In this document: positions 1 through 12,294 of the stretch, piece after piece
Numbering within the stretch: the stretch's first letter is position 1
Layout of the letters: the number at the start of each line of letters is the position of its first letter
Assembly: GCF_000801105.2 (NCBI RefSeq)
Contig: NC_079517.1
Location: 16,120,001 to 16,184,000 of the forward strand
Length of the DNA: 64,000 nt
DNA from: Raphanus sativus
Lineage: Eukaryota; Streptophyta; Magnoliopsida; Brassicales; Brassicaceae
Direction of reading: 5' to 3'
Notes under the pieces: generated by a model
Told to the model about the DNA's origin: nothing
Seen by the model: the letters and a program-made list of their open reading frames with translations, nothing else
Databases searched by the model: none
Translations under genes and position numbers: made by a program

Positions 1-140
1 AACATCGAAAATAAGCAAAAGACACAACGACCAGTTCATGTGTCTAGCACATCCAAAATATGCAAAAGTATACTGAGACTTCCAACATTCTAAAACATCC
101 AAAAGAGATAATAGCCATGTTCTTGAAATATAAGACATGA

Positions 141-2204
141 TCAACCAAACAACAATGAAGCCAAACGGTTGCTTCTTCGGAGTACTTGAGTCGGTTGTGG
201 TGCAGTAGAAGAAATGTCCTGAACTTCAAATTCTGGTTGGTCTTCAACTATTTGAGCCATTAAATCAGCTTCCATCTCAGCTTCCTCTTGTGCTTGGTCA
301 TTAGCTTCCTCTTGTATCTGATCTTGTACTTGTGCCTCCAACTGAGCTTCCTCATTAAGACGCCTTCTCTTAGCCTTGTCTTCCTCAGACTAATATAACA
401 CAAAGTAGACAGTATAAAAGAACTTGGACATACACAAGAAAAAAGTAAAAAAAAAATATTAAAAATGAATCTTGATAATACCTCACGTGGACACTTTCTT
501 GAGTTATGTCCCTTCTCACCACATAGCCCACAATGTCCTTCTCTTCCTTTCCGACCAACTTTCTTTTTTGAAGGTGATTCATGGACACCTTTGATCCTCG
601 CTTTACCTTTCGGTCTACCCGGTGGTCGCTTGTAAGGTGGTGCAAAAATGCGTTTTCCTCCAACTTCTTCCCAAAACTTAGGGCCATTAACCGGCTTCAG
701 ACCTTTCCGGTAAGTCTCTTTCCATTTATCAGTCAAATAGAAGTCTGAGATGTAGTCCTCAACTAATCCAGTGTTCTCTAGGATTGCACAAACAGCATGG
801 CGACAAGGAATACCTGTCAAGTCCCATTTCCTGCATACACAAGTGCGGCTATTGAGACGCACTGAATAGCCATTGGTCCCCTCAACAATCTCATATTTCC
901 TACCAGTACTTGAGACAGAGTAACAATGCTGAGCTTCTTCACACGATTTCTCCATCTCTTTTCTTGCTTTCTTTGTGTGTCTTCCAATCTCCTTGCAAGC
1001 TATCTTGTACCTATTTACAATTCTTTGCATTGCATCTCTTCTTATGAGCTCAAGCATCTGCACAAATGGCTTCTTCCTTGCAATCTTCAAAGTTCTATTG
1101 AAAGACTCTGTCAGATTGTTGTGAGTATCCGCACAACAACAACCAATCCTAAAAAAAGCTCTGCACCACGTACGATGATCTTTCTTCAGCAGATCATCAC
1201 ATGCCTTTGGATCAAATTCTCTGAAAAATTTTAGATTCTCCTTGAAATCAGCACCGTTATAACTGCTTGCAACTCTCCAAAACAGGGGCTTTAAAGTGTC
1301 AGACTTGTGCAGTTTCTTCAGATTAGCGTAGATGTGTCTAGCACATGCTCGATGCTCAGCCTTTGGCAACTCCGTACCAACACCATGAATCAAACTTCTA
1401 TGCATGTCAGATATGATTGTAATGTTCTCACCTTCACCCAGATCCAAGTCAAGCTTCAACTTGTGAACGAACCATTCCCAGTTGTCATTATTCTCAGCCG
1501 AAACTACTGCCCAAGCTATAGGATATATCTGATTGTTCGGATCCCTTCCAATCGCAGTGAGAATCATCCCTTGTACAGAATGTTTTAGGAACGTACCATC
1601 TAAACCGATGATGGGTCTGCAGTTGGCTTTCCACGACCTCTTTAGAGCTTCAAAACAGATGTAGATTTGTGAAAATATTTCCTCTCCGTCCTCTCTTCTG
1701 ATGGTGTTGATCTCCACAGTTGTGTTTTTATTTGTCCTGAAAAATTACAGAAAATAAATATCAACATAATGAAAGTATTATCGAGGATGAAAGTAAAAAA
1801 AAAAAATAAGTGTACCTCTTTATCTCATGCTCGTAATCTCTTAGTCTTGCAAACTGCTCATTCGTTTCAGCTTGGAGTTTATCAAAGATCATTCTCCTAG
1901 CGACTTGCGACTGTGGAGGTGAGATGATGATATTGTACCTCCTCTTCATTTCATCTTTTATTTCTGGAGCACTCATTTCTGGATCACGCCTAATGTCTTC
2001 TAAAAATAGATCAGCTATCACAGGACTCTTGATCTGTTTACACATCCCCACTGGATGACACTGATGCTCGTCCTCATAGGTTTTCACCATCCACTTCCCG
2101 ATTGGATTCTCCACTGAACAATAGATGCGCCATCCGCAATCTTTCTCATTACACCTTGCACTGAGTTTAGTCTTCTCCCATCTATTATGATGGTCTGAAT
2201 AATA
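141..2204 (-). CDS. MULE (MuDR-type) transposase, 5'-truncated, 3 visible exons
   Basis: Transposase of a Mutator-like DNA transposon, which cuts and re-inserts its element in the nucleus. Visible exons are 2204-1816, 1736-482 and 389-141, joined by GT-AG introns that keep the frame (AG/G completes an Arg codon; the last junction is phase 0). In order the protein shows the end of the MuDR DNA-binding region (ARCNEKDCGWRIYCS), the MULE catalytic domain with GLDGTFLKH, a SWIM zinc finger (CVCRKWDLTGIPCRHAVC), a basic linker and a CCHC knuckle (CGLCGEKGHNSRKC). The last exon is acidic and Gln/Glu-rich. No start is visible: exon 2204 opens at a splice acceptor, and the usual N-terminal exons are not found upstream, where an unrelated repeat begins. 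The GTG at 1717 is only a codon inside the spliced exon. Probably a dead or 5'-truncated copy. Confidence 0.85.
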
Positions 2205-2451
2205 CTGCAATAAATAAATAAAAACATAATAGAGTAAAGAAATAGAGGGAGTTTAAGAATTCTCTCTCTCAATGTATTCAGATATCTATTTCCAATCCAA
2301 GCTCTCTCTAGAATAGTATAAAACATAGCCGTAAACAATGACTTAAAATAGTAAAATAGGATTTTTAGTCGTGTAGGGGCATTCTGATAATTTGTGGTGA
2401 CTTCTGGGCCTAAGTCAGTCATAAAATAAACTCAGTCCGTTTTCTGGGATC

Positions 2452-2500
2452 ACCGTCGATCGACACCAAGGCAGACGTACCGTCGATCGACACCAAGGCT
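2452..2500 (-). repeat. Two copies of a 21-bp repeat, possible Athila-type coding relic
   Basis: The same 21 bases occur at 2452-2472 and 2479-2499, 27 bases apart, so the frame is kept. The minus strand reads ALVSIDGTS then ALVSIDGDP. Short SID-containing repeats are typical of Athila-group Ty3/gypsy ORFs, as I recall. It abuts the truncated MULE and probably marks a junction between two elements. Confidence 0.45.
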
Positions 2501-3026
2501 ATGTTTTTGCTCTCCATTCCTTTAGTTCCCTCTGGGGGAGGGGCGCACGCCTATATGAGCGAATCATAGGGATGATGTCATCTTCTTTTTGTATAAGGTG
2601 GATAGGAGCACTTTTAAGAATCAGCCAAGTAAGGTTTGTTCCTACCTTGGTAATCCCCAATAGTACTTGAATTAAGCAAAGGAGGAGGAGGAACATGAGT
2701 TTGTTTGTACTCTATCTCCAAAATTCTTGCCATGTCTATCCACTCTATACTGGAAGGAGGTTGATTGTTTTTCCTTATTTTGATGATAATTTGTACCACT
2801 CTTTGTTAATTTCTCTCTCCTCCTCTTGTAGGTTCTGAATCCCCTGTTAGATTTTGGCTTGAGAGGGTGGGTTTTGATGGGCATTGCTCACTTAGGAGAG
2901 ATAGTAGGAGACAAATTGAGCAGTGGTTCTCTAGCCTTTCATACTCTAAGGTAATTCTATATCCTTTCATAATCTTTGTTTTAAGATTCTATCTGTTTTA
3001 GTATATATGATGTTTTAAAAGGACTA

Positions 3027-3075
3027 CTAGATTTTGATCCGCCCTTGGAAGGATGGGTATATTTTTTTATTTACA
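3027..3075 (-). mobile_element. Helitron-type 3' terminus (minus orientation)
   Basis: On the minus strand a GC-rich imperfect hairpin (plus-strand bases about 3038-3058) lies about 7-10 bases before CTAG (3030-3027), which is followed by T. This is the usual plant Helitron 3' end. The same end sequence recurs near 57218, 57733 and 58337. The matching 5' TC end was not located. Confidence 0.5.
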
Positions 3076-4435
3076 TTATTTAAGAAATGTACTTTTAATA
3101 TTTTGTTTTTTTTGTAATTATATTTGTGTTTTTCTGATGTTGTAAAGAATCAATCAATTTTCCTATGTACCATAGTTGTCATAAAATTTTCCGTGCGAGT
3201 TTACTTTTTTGTTTTACTTTTTTTTAGAAATTTAATTTTCATATATGTATGTTACTTTGTAATGATATTTGTGTTTTCATTGTAATCATATTTGTGTTAA
3301 CTTTTTCTTAATAGTATTGATTAGTAAGAGGTATTGGTAATTTGATTGAATTTGTGATGTTGCATAACAATTATACACTTGTGCTAGTAATTTAACACAT
3401 TCATTGATCCGTATTATCAAATCAATCTAATAATTTAAATTATGTATTTATTTAGTTTGTTAAATAAATATTGTTTTTGAGAATATTTTGTTTCTATCTG
3501 CATAATCCAAAAAAAATAGGATGTTTTCGAGTATATTTGGTTGGTATATTTGGTTACTATTTGGATAGTCCTAAAAATGGGAATTTAGTGGTTATATAAC
3601 TTTGGTTTCTATATAGCTTTGTTTTTTAATGCTCATATAGATTTAGCAGTTATAGCTTCTGTAATCCAAAATAATAGGTTTAGCAGTTATATTAATATGC
3701 AGATATAATCAGTTACATATAGGTTTCGTTTTTTTAATTTGAACCCAACTATTATCAACAAGACATGTTCCAATTTTAATAGTATTGATTTTGTTTCAAT
3801 TTATATGAATTTTTGAGATTTCAAAGTTAATTTTAATTTTATTGGAAACTGTTTCAATATTAGATTTTACAGTTTTTTATGATTGGTTAATTGATTTTAA
3901 ACTTAAATCTTTAAAATGGTTATTCGAAAATATAATTTTCTTAATCTTTGTGTAATAAAGCAAAACATCAACTATTATGAAATAGAAGAAGTATAAAATA
4001 TTTTTTTTATTAATCTGTTTTAAAAGATAATACTTGGACTAGTTTCGGTGGGTAATGCCAAAAGACGACTTCAGCAGCTCCTTGTAGTTGTAAAATTTAT
4101 ATTTGTACAAGTTTCAGTGTATTATGAATAGTATCGTCTAAACTCCAAAGTTAAGTGATTCTTTTTTTTTTTTGAACTGGCTTTCAAAAGTTAAGTGATT
4201 CGTGTGGGAGTAGAGTTGGAGTTTACTCTAATGATACTCTATTTTAGATTTGAAAATAGAATGATGAAAAAAAACAATTTACTCTATATTTGTAGTAAAC
4301 ATATTTTTCACTCTATTATAGAGTTAGAGTACTAGCACTTTTATTCTAAACTCTATTTTAGAGTAAAAAATATAGTGGGGTTGGAGATGCCTTAACCAGA
4401 ATCTTTCACCAAAAATGATAAAAGTACAAAAATGT

Positions 4436-4690
4436 GTTTAAAAGCATCTCCAACCATCTTCTATATTTGCCTCTATAATAGCATTTAGAACCAAAACTAC
4501 TCCAACTTTACTCTATTTCTTCCTTTAAAATATAGATTGTTATATTTTTCTTTATTTATAAAGGAATAAATAATATTCCTCTATATTTTGCTCTATATCT
4601 TGAAGATCTCTATTTTAAGGAAATACATTGAAACAAATCACATATCTATTATAGAGAAAAAAATAGCAAAATACATTGGAGATAGTCTTA
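4436..4690. mobile_element. MITE-like element with CATCTCCAA-type inverted ends
   Basis: The left end AAGCATCTCCAACCAT and the right end (reverse complement TAAGACTATCTCCAATG) form imperfect inverted repeats around AT-rich DNA. Related ends occur just upstream, where a block finishes with GGTTGGAGATGCCTTA at about 4380-4394. No coding capacity. Boundaries are approximate. Confidence 0.45.
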
Positions 4691-7554
4691 GTATATTACT
4701 CATGGCTGAGGACCAATTATCGAAAAAAATCCTCATGGTTGGAGACGGATGTGTATTAAGTTATTAACTACTTTAATAGCAACGTACAGTTTGAAGATTG
4801 TTTGCTATCAAATAGATACTTATGTTTTACCAAAAAAAAAAATAGATACTTATGTCACCGCTAAACACCAATGAAGAAGAAAAACAGAGAGACATATATC
4901 TCCCGACTTTCTTTTTAGTTTTAATGGAGTGTCCTGCATACATTCGATTCAATCCTCAACATCATGAGATAATGGAATAATGATACATCAGTTACACGAC
5001 AAATTTAGTATGCATGTAGAAATAATGTGACACTGAGTTCACTACCACATCCACTGTCTTTATATGTTTCTTAATCAGACTGGCCTCAACAACGCATCAA
5101 AGTCTACCAAAATAATATGTGCCTATAAAATTGATTTATATTATTTAAGAATCACATGTTTTTTAAGACTCACTTGTTTTCAACAACAACAAGAAGAAAT
5201 CTTGTTCTGCAGAAAATTCGGTTTCAAAACGAATTAATATATCTAAGAAATTTTCAATCCAATTTGATTCATGTATTTTTGTTGGTAATCAATTGGATTC
5301 ATATTTGTTTGAATACATTATACATAATTATCTGATTTCTAAAGGTTTGCTTTGTTTCTCTTGTTTTCTTAAACTATATATATCGTGTAACGTGTTAAGC
5401 CTGGCTTTGTTAAATATTTGAAATGAGTTATAAAGTTTGGCGATCTTTTTATAGATAAGGATTTGATAATGCAAATTGTTAGAGTTTAACGATTTTACAC
5501 AATATTAAGTTGTATCATTATTACTACTAGATCGATTTCCGCGCGGATAATTTCTATTTAAAATTTACTAATAATCTTGTTGCGTTGAAATCAAATATTT
5601 TAAAATCTTCATGTGTTAATAAACTATCTAGTGCGGAAGATTTAGTATAAGAGAAGATACATTCGGTTTTTTGTTATTTAAATATTCCATACAATTTTAT
5701 CTTATAATGCCGATGATCTAACAATCGTTTTTAAATTAAACTATTCTTAAAATATGTGTATAATCATAAAGCTAAAATAAAAATATGCATACTAATATAT
5801 ATTAATAGTTTTTATATATTAAAAGACTCTGAATGACAGTTATAAAATTTTATTGCATGTCACCAAAATATTTTATATTATAATAATTTTAAATTTGTTT
5901 ATAATGCTTCATGGAAGCCTTATAAAAGATTAGCACATTTTTTAGAAAGAAAAAAGTATAATTAAAAATGTATTCTTAGGTCACCCCTAGGATAATTCTG
6001 TAGGTTCACCAACCAATATAAATATGTTATTTCATAATTAATATATTTAAAAAAGGAAATAAATATTTCAAGTTATATTATTTTTTAAAAATATAAAACG
6101 TAAAAAAAAAGTAGTAGTTGCAAAAACAATATTTTAAAAATATTTTAACGTCGTCAAAAAGCATTAAACTATAAATCTTAAACCCTTGAGTAAACTTTAA
6201 AACATTGGGTAATCCTAAACTCTAAATCCTAAACCCTAGTATATGCAAAATAATATTTTCTTTTGCGTATTAAAGAAAAGAATGTTTTTTTTTAAATATG
6301 TTAACATGGTCAAAACACTAAACTCTAACCCTTAAAATTTAAACTCTAAATTCTTGGGTAAATCATAATCTTAAACTCTAAATCAAAATACTAAACACTA
6401 AATCTTAAAAATAATTAAAGATTTAGTATTTTTGATTTAGAGTTTAAAATTTATCTAACAATTTAATTTATCTAAAAATTTATGGTTTAGTGTTTTGACG
6501 ACGACGTTAAAATATAATTTTTTTTTTGCTTATACTACTATTTTCACTTATGTTTTGAAAACAGAAACAGAGATAAATCTATAAAATTATTAAGGTATTA
6601 TTAATTATTTACAAAATTTAAGTTAATTGCTTCTCAAATATAATAAAAGGCCACACTGAAAAAAGGCCTATAAGAATTTACAATACTGATACCATGGATA
6701 ATAAATGGGAGATATTCTTATTAGGAAATCTTCATACACACTCACTTGGCATAAAACGAATGTGAAATCGCAAATTGTACAATGGATTTTCAGTAAAAAG
6801 GGACAACGAAGAAAACCAAAAGCAACCAAATGATTTTTTATTCCATCTCCAATTTTCAGACATGGTATTCTCCTTTATTGTTTTTCACTCTTCGTCAGAG
6901 CAAGAACATGTAGACAACACTGTCTTGAATCAACGACTTCTAGATCTGTGTAACACATTCACATATCCGCATTAGGTTCATTTTCTCCTACGTCATCAAA
7001 CTAATATAATCAAAGAACACTGCATAATTGAACTATAAAACTCAGCCACAATTAGTATCAGGCATGAGTTCAGAAACAACTATAACAACACTTCACTGAC
7101 GTACACCCAAACACTTGGCTGCGTCCGCATCAACTTTCTCAAAGATAAAGAGAGACCTAAAGAGTTAATACAGATGATAAAACTTTCTTACCATCCAATC
7201 TTCAAAGTTGTAGGATTTGTAGATCCAGGAATTCTTCTTCGCTTTCAGCCTCTATCCAGAGCTTATTTTCTGGAAAATAAAACAGAAGCTAACGTCAACA
7301 AATGTCTGTCTCATAACAAATATCATTAGTCGTGACAAACTCATTGTCTCTCACTCGTGTACCAGTTAATACCTAATTAACAAATAAATTTGATATTCAA
7401 CCAACACGGGTTTACTAACCAAGTGCTTTAAATAGTAACTCAGTGAGTCTAGTGGTGACTTGTAAAACACTGATGATGACAAAGCAATCACTTCACACAG
7501 AATCTAAGTGGAACCAATGCGCCAACGGTTTGTGATAAAGGATTGAAATCTTAC

Positions 7555-7629
7555 CTCTTCGAAACGTGTGAGCTTGAAATGTTTTGTTCCCAATCTCTGT
7601 CCACCTGACCCGCTCACAGCCTTCGCCAT
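7555..7629 (-). pseudogene. Exon-like fragment of unrecognised gene inside Helitron
   Basis: A 25-codon open exon starts at an ATG (7629) and ends in GAG followed by a GTAAG donor. It reads MAKAVSGSGGQRLGTKHFKL then TRFEE. A second exon-like piece with an acceptor lies at about 7203-7268, but joining it in phase 0 gives an early stop. I do not recognise the source gene. It is most likely another captured fragment. Confidence 0.35.
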
Positions 7630-8508
7630 TTTTTTAGAAACCTGGAGCAGAAAACATAAACACTGAGCCTGGAAACAGTGTTCAAAGTTTACACTTACAG
7701 GAAAGCTCAGTATCTCTAGTAGCAGAGGTTGTACGATAGAGAACTCAATATTGTTGGTGTTGCCTCAGAATCAATCCGGTATCGGCCATATGACCAGTCT
7801 TTGCAAAAGAATTAATAGGCATTAAAACTATTGCACCAGCATAGCTTGTAGTTAAAACTGAATGGAACAAAAAAAATAACATAAATTCAGATAGTCATCT
7901 TTCTTTATATGAGGAAAGACACCATCTCCAGTATGCACCATCAATAGAAACCAGAGTATATCTTTGAGAATTGAGACATTCCACATCTATATATATCTTC
8001 ACATATAGCAAGCTCCTCGTGACCATATAGATAGCTGTAATAGAAATATCAAAACCATGGTAATGAAACTTAGTTTAAAATGTTCTGATAACACTGAGTG
8101 AACTATCAGTTGATTGCAGAATGCTAATTACATGAGACAAATTTAAGAGAAGAGTTTCTTAATGTACTCTCTTGTGAGCTCAGTGCCAATGCGGCATACG
8201 GGCATAGTAAAATGAACCAATTATCAGTAGCTTTAGTGCAAATTCATTGTCACTAATAAAATACTCTTTATTAGATCATTGTCCCCACAAAACATCGTAT
8301 GATGATAGTGATTCTTCTTACTTTTGCAATGTAACTTCACTCTTTTACGGTGACGTCTGGTGTCGCATATTTTGTCTAAAAAGCATATATATACATATAT
8401 GAAATCGGAGACCAATAACATAAAGTGTAAAATTTTCTTTTTGGCATCCATTTCTGACGTGAAAAAAGAAGGGCAAAAAAAAAACAAAAAAAACTGTATT
8501 AATGAAAC

Positions 8509-9260
8509 CTGGATTGCAGTTGTTAAGGCATGGCCAATATGCAAGAGTCCATTCACATTTGGAGGAGGAAGAACCTACAGAAACAAATTACAGGATCAAA
8601 GAAGCCCTTAAGATTTTCTTCAGAACCGAACTAAAGGTCTTACAATAACAAACACTGGCTTGGAACTCTTAGCATCCACAGTAAAGAAACCAGCTTTCTC
8701 CCACCAAGCGTACCACCTGACCAAATCAAACAAACAACAACAGAGAATTTATCTAGAGGGACAAATGAAACACACCACAACACCAAGATCAGAGTTCTAT
8801 AAACACTTACGCTCTGTCTACGACAGCAGGACTGTATTGCTTAGCCATCTGTAAAGAGAGTTGTTTCCTCTCACCAACAGGAGTCTCAGGGTCCATAAAG
8901 TCCCCAGGATTCTCTTCATATGCATCCCGTTGTGAACTCTTCTTCGTGCTCTTCTTAGAGACATCTTTGCCCTGTTTTGCCTACACACCATGATCATACT
9001 TTTTTCAGGGAAAAAAGCTGTAAAGCAACTGGCTTTGAACCCGAAACTCACAATTGGAGTTGAGGGTTTACCTTAAGTTCTGCCGCAAGCTTCGCTTTCT
9101 CTAAAGCTTTGAGCTTTTCCGAAGCCTTGGAGTAAACCTGTTCGTCGATGAGGAGGAGACGAAACGTTAATTCCCCTTCTTCTGGTCCGAATTCCACATC
9201 TCTGAAGAACAACACTTGATCGGAGGAGACAACGGCCTTGCCCTTTAGTTTCTTCGACAT
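8509..9260 (-). CDS. Chimeric ORF: DUF223/RPA-like start fused to valyl-tRNA synthetase exons
   Basis: Four exons splice in frame: 9260-9072, 8990-8811, 8716-8644 and 8574-8509, all with GT-AG borders. The first exon starts MSKKLKGKAVVSSDQVLFFR and resembles the start of Brassicaceae DUF223/RPA70-type proteins, with an apparent internal deletion (GELTFRLLLIDEQ). Its end (ALEKAKLAAELK) and the next exons match the N-terminal region of cytosolic/organellar valyl-tRNA synthetase: AKQGKDVSKKSTKKSS, MAKQYSP, WYAWWEKAGFF, and the class I signature region VLPPPNVNGLLHIGHAL with its HIGH motif. The next ValRS exon, which normally completes the Rossmann fold, is absent after the donor at 8508, so a product could not be an active synthetase. 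The ATG at 9260 may not be the true start; the frame is open further upstream. Expression is unknown. Confidence 0.7.
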
Positions 9261-9728
9261 AGACTCGCCGGAGACAGCTTTGGAGGAAGAGACACCTTTT
9301 CCCCTCTTTGATTGATTAGTAGAGCAAAGGGTTGGCCGGTACGATCAGTGGATGAGACATCAGTCTTCATGTTTAATTTCTTTGAGTTGAGATCGCCGGA
9401 ACCAATTGATTTTCAGTTAGAATCTGAGAAGAAGAAAATATCAAATGAGAAAAAAAAGAATATCTACGAAAAAAAGATTTATAAAGAAATAAAGAGGTAG
9501 AAAGTCGAAACAAAGCTGTTTGATTTCAGAGAATTGATTGCAGAGGAAGTGGAGTTGTGTGTCGATCGTCTCTACTTTAGAGAAACGGAACCGGCGAAGA
9601 GAACAAAGTACCAAATTCGTACAATGGATGTCTGACGTGGTGAAAAGAATCCACCTCATTGGCTGATTTAATTTGCTGATGTGGATAGACTCAATGGAGC
9701 TCTTATTCACCTTTTAGTATAGTATAGA

Positions 9729-10327
9729 TTCTTCCTGGATCCAATGAACGTGTTTGGGAATCCATTTAACAGTCGTGTTATGCCTCTAACAGTGGAGAAA
9801 GTAAGATGTTAGGCAAAAGCATTCCCATTGATGTTCCTTTCACATTTTACTCAATTTTTAGAAATGGACAAATAAAAATATGCAATGATGAGCCTGTGAT
9901 ATTCCCAAATCCCACTGTAAATATAACAAAACGATAATTTAATTAAAAGCTTGTCTCCTTCACTTTCAATTTTGCAATCATCGTCTCATTAACGACCCAC
10001 GAAATATAGCATATATGGTACCTGCGTTAAGCTCGCTGTCATTACTTGAAATAGACTTTAGGGCATCTCTATCCCTATTCCATATTTTATTTCATCTACT
10101 CTGTAAATGAAATAAAATATGGAGTGAAGATCAAGATGATCTTATACGAGAGTTTTTATAAACGTTTGAAAAAGACCAAATTTACAAGGGTTAATTTTTG
10201 TGTTTTCTTTATAATCTTATGTCATGGCAGCCCTAGCTTATTGACAGAAATCGAAATATGCTGTTTTAATAGATTACCACTAAACTAATATAAGTGTCGA
10301 CAAGAGAACGGTCATCGTTATACCCGT
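9729..10327. other. Intergenic, with small hairpin relic at 10080-10122
   Basis: No gene. A perfect 16-bp inverted repeat (10080-10095 and 10107-10122, 11-base loop) lies just after GGGCATCTCTATCCC. This looks like the remains of a MITE with CATCTC-type ends. Confidence 0.5.
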
Positions 10328-10330
10328 TTA

Positions 10331-10579
10331 GAGCATGTCCAATGCCGAGACTCTCTTGCTCGATTACCGAGGTAAGCTTTTTAATTTTTTTTTTAGCTAA
10401 AAAAAAAGATGAGCCAATCGCGGAATTCCATGTGGCAGTGGAATCCGCGCACAGTAACAAAACGAATCCTTAGTTAAAGATTAATTTGCTTCAAATCCTT
10501 AAATCCAATAGAACCTACACATTATTATACTATTTTATTTCTAAGGATTTTTGGTTAAAGAACCCCATTGGACATGCTC
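10331..10579. mobile_element. Tourist-like (PIF/Harbinger) MITE, 249 bp
   Basis: Perfect inverted ends GAGCATGTCCAAT at 10331 and ATTGGACATGCTC ending at 10579, flanked by the 3-bp target duplication TTA (10328-10330 and 10580-10582). TWA-type 3-bp duplications are diagnostic of PIF/Harbinger MITEs. No ORF of its own. Confidence 0.8.
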
Positions 10580-12294
10580 TTAGGTTTCCTAATGATAAAA
10601 TATTTATTTTGTATTCAGATTAATTATGTACTAGGATATGACCCGCACCTTGTGCGGGGTGAAAATGATTACATAAAAATATAATCAACATTAACATTAG
10701 AATGTGTAGTAGTCCTGCGATTTCGGTTTTCCAAAACCAAACCTAACCATTGGTTTTCGGTTAACCAAAATTTTGAAAAATTAATTTCAAAATTAACCAA
10801 ACTGAATTTCAGTTTAGTTTTCGGTTATTTTCGGTTTTCAGTTTTATACCAGAAAATAACTGATATAATTGGTTTTCAGCCAATTTCGGAATAATTTTCT
10901 TTAAAAAATCAGATATTTTTGGTTAATTTTGGTTATTTTGGTTAAATTCGGATATTTTTGGTTTTTGATTAATTTCAGTTCGGGTTTCTGGTTATTTTAG
11001 GTCCTTATCGATTTTTCATTTTTTTGAAAATCAAAACCGAAAGAAAACCAAATTATTATTTGTTTAAATCCTACCAAACTGAACCGAATTGAAAACCGTA
11101 ACTGAACTAAAATCATTCTTACTGTTTCATACAATATAAATATTATGACAGCGTAGTGGTTAGAAATATTGCGTGATTGATTGTGGTTTCTATTGTATAT
11201 TTTTGGAAAGTACATTCTAGTTAGGATACTAATTAGCAATAATTATAGACAATTATAATTCTATAATAGCGATTGCATAAAAACATAATTTTGGAAACCA
11301 TGAATATTACGAAACAAAAACATTTTCATAGTTTAAATATATAAAAATAGCAATAATGAACATTATTTAACATCTCACAAATTCAGCCAGTCTATAATTT
11401 TGTATATCATCTTCTCATGATTTAATAAAGAAATAAATATCACGGTCAAATACAATTAATAATAATACAAAATTATATGGTAAGTAATGGTTACAAAATT
11501 GGAATGACCATGATTTTTTGATTTTAGAAATAATATGTTGACATAATTTTGAAAACAATTGTGTTAACCTCCTAATTTATTCAGTGATTGACCATTATTT
11601 CAGTTTCTGCCATATATGCATAATTTGGCTCGAAATTAGTTAATTACCTTCGGCCAGTGTATATAAATTTATACTGATTTGAATAATATCAATCACCGTC
11701 AAATTTATATAATTTTTTTTCCTAATTTTGTATACGATAATATATTCTAAAACATAGATAATACTGATTTGAAGGAAAATTATGAATATATGGCCAAAAT
11801 GTTACAATTACTAATAGTTAAAACTATAAGAAAATAAAATTAAACGTACAATACCATTGTTTGATGTATGTTTTATAAGCTATTATATATGTCGTTCGTG
11901 TAATATAAAAAGAGTGTATAAGTCATGTATACATCTATGCCTCTCCGGTGATTTTTTGATATTTTACATACAATATTTTACATAGGATTATATACATCGT
12001 TAGTATAATATATAAAAAAATAAATTGTTTTTATGCATGTCAAACATTGGCACATAATATGAACGTGGACAATGTATAAGAGCATAATATTAAAGGTCTA
12101 TATAAATTTCTAAAACATACACTATATGCTAGTTGTGTATAAATATATTCATGTGTCTTCCCGGTTATTTATAGCATATCAAAGTCGATATCAAGATCAC
12201 CTTGCTAAATGTGAAGACTTGCGCCTTGATTTTCGAAGTGTTCATAATAATAGTTTTGAATCTGCTAATATTTACCAAATATGAAACAATTAAT

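Larger units (their letters stand above)
2501..5526. other. AT-rich intergenic DNA with transposon debris
   Basis: No complete gene is visible. A possible exon relic lies at 2832-2950: a TAG acceptor and a GTAATT donor flank a stretch open in two frames. A Helitron-type 3' end is at 3027 and MITE-like sequences lie near 4150-4690. The rest is AT-rich with short non-conserved ORFs. Confidence 0.6.
5527..9728 (-). mobile_element. Helitron, 4.2 kb, carrying captured gene fragments
   Basis: Read on the minus strand the element begins TCTATACTATACTAAAAGG at 9728, preceded by A, and ends in CTAG at 5527, followed by T. Insertion between A and T is the Helitron rule. The palindrome TCCGCGCGGA (5538-5547) lies about 7 bases before CTAG and serves as the 3' hairpin. 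No Rep/helicase gene is seen, so it is non-autonomous. It carries a chimeric spliced ORF (8509-9260) and a further exon-like piece (7555-7629). Telomere-like AAACCCTAAA-type DNA lies near 6180-6480. Confidence 0.75.

Noticed and set aside
6180..6480. Interstitial telomere array
   Set aside because: AAACCCTAAA-like words are scattered and heavily degenerate within AT-rich DNA. The same occurs near 26910-26960. No regular TTTAGGG array exists.
8233..8508. Continuation of the ValRS ORF beyond the HIGH exon
   Set aside because: After a GT donor at 8508 the translation loses all similarity; it is intron read-through.
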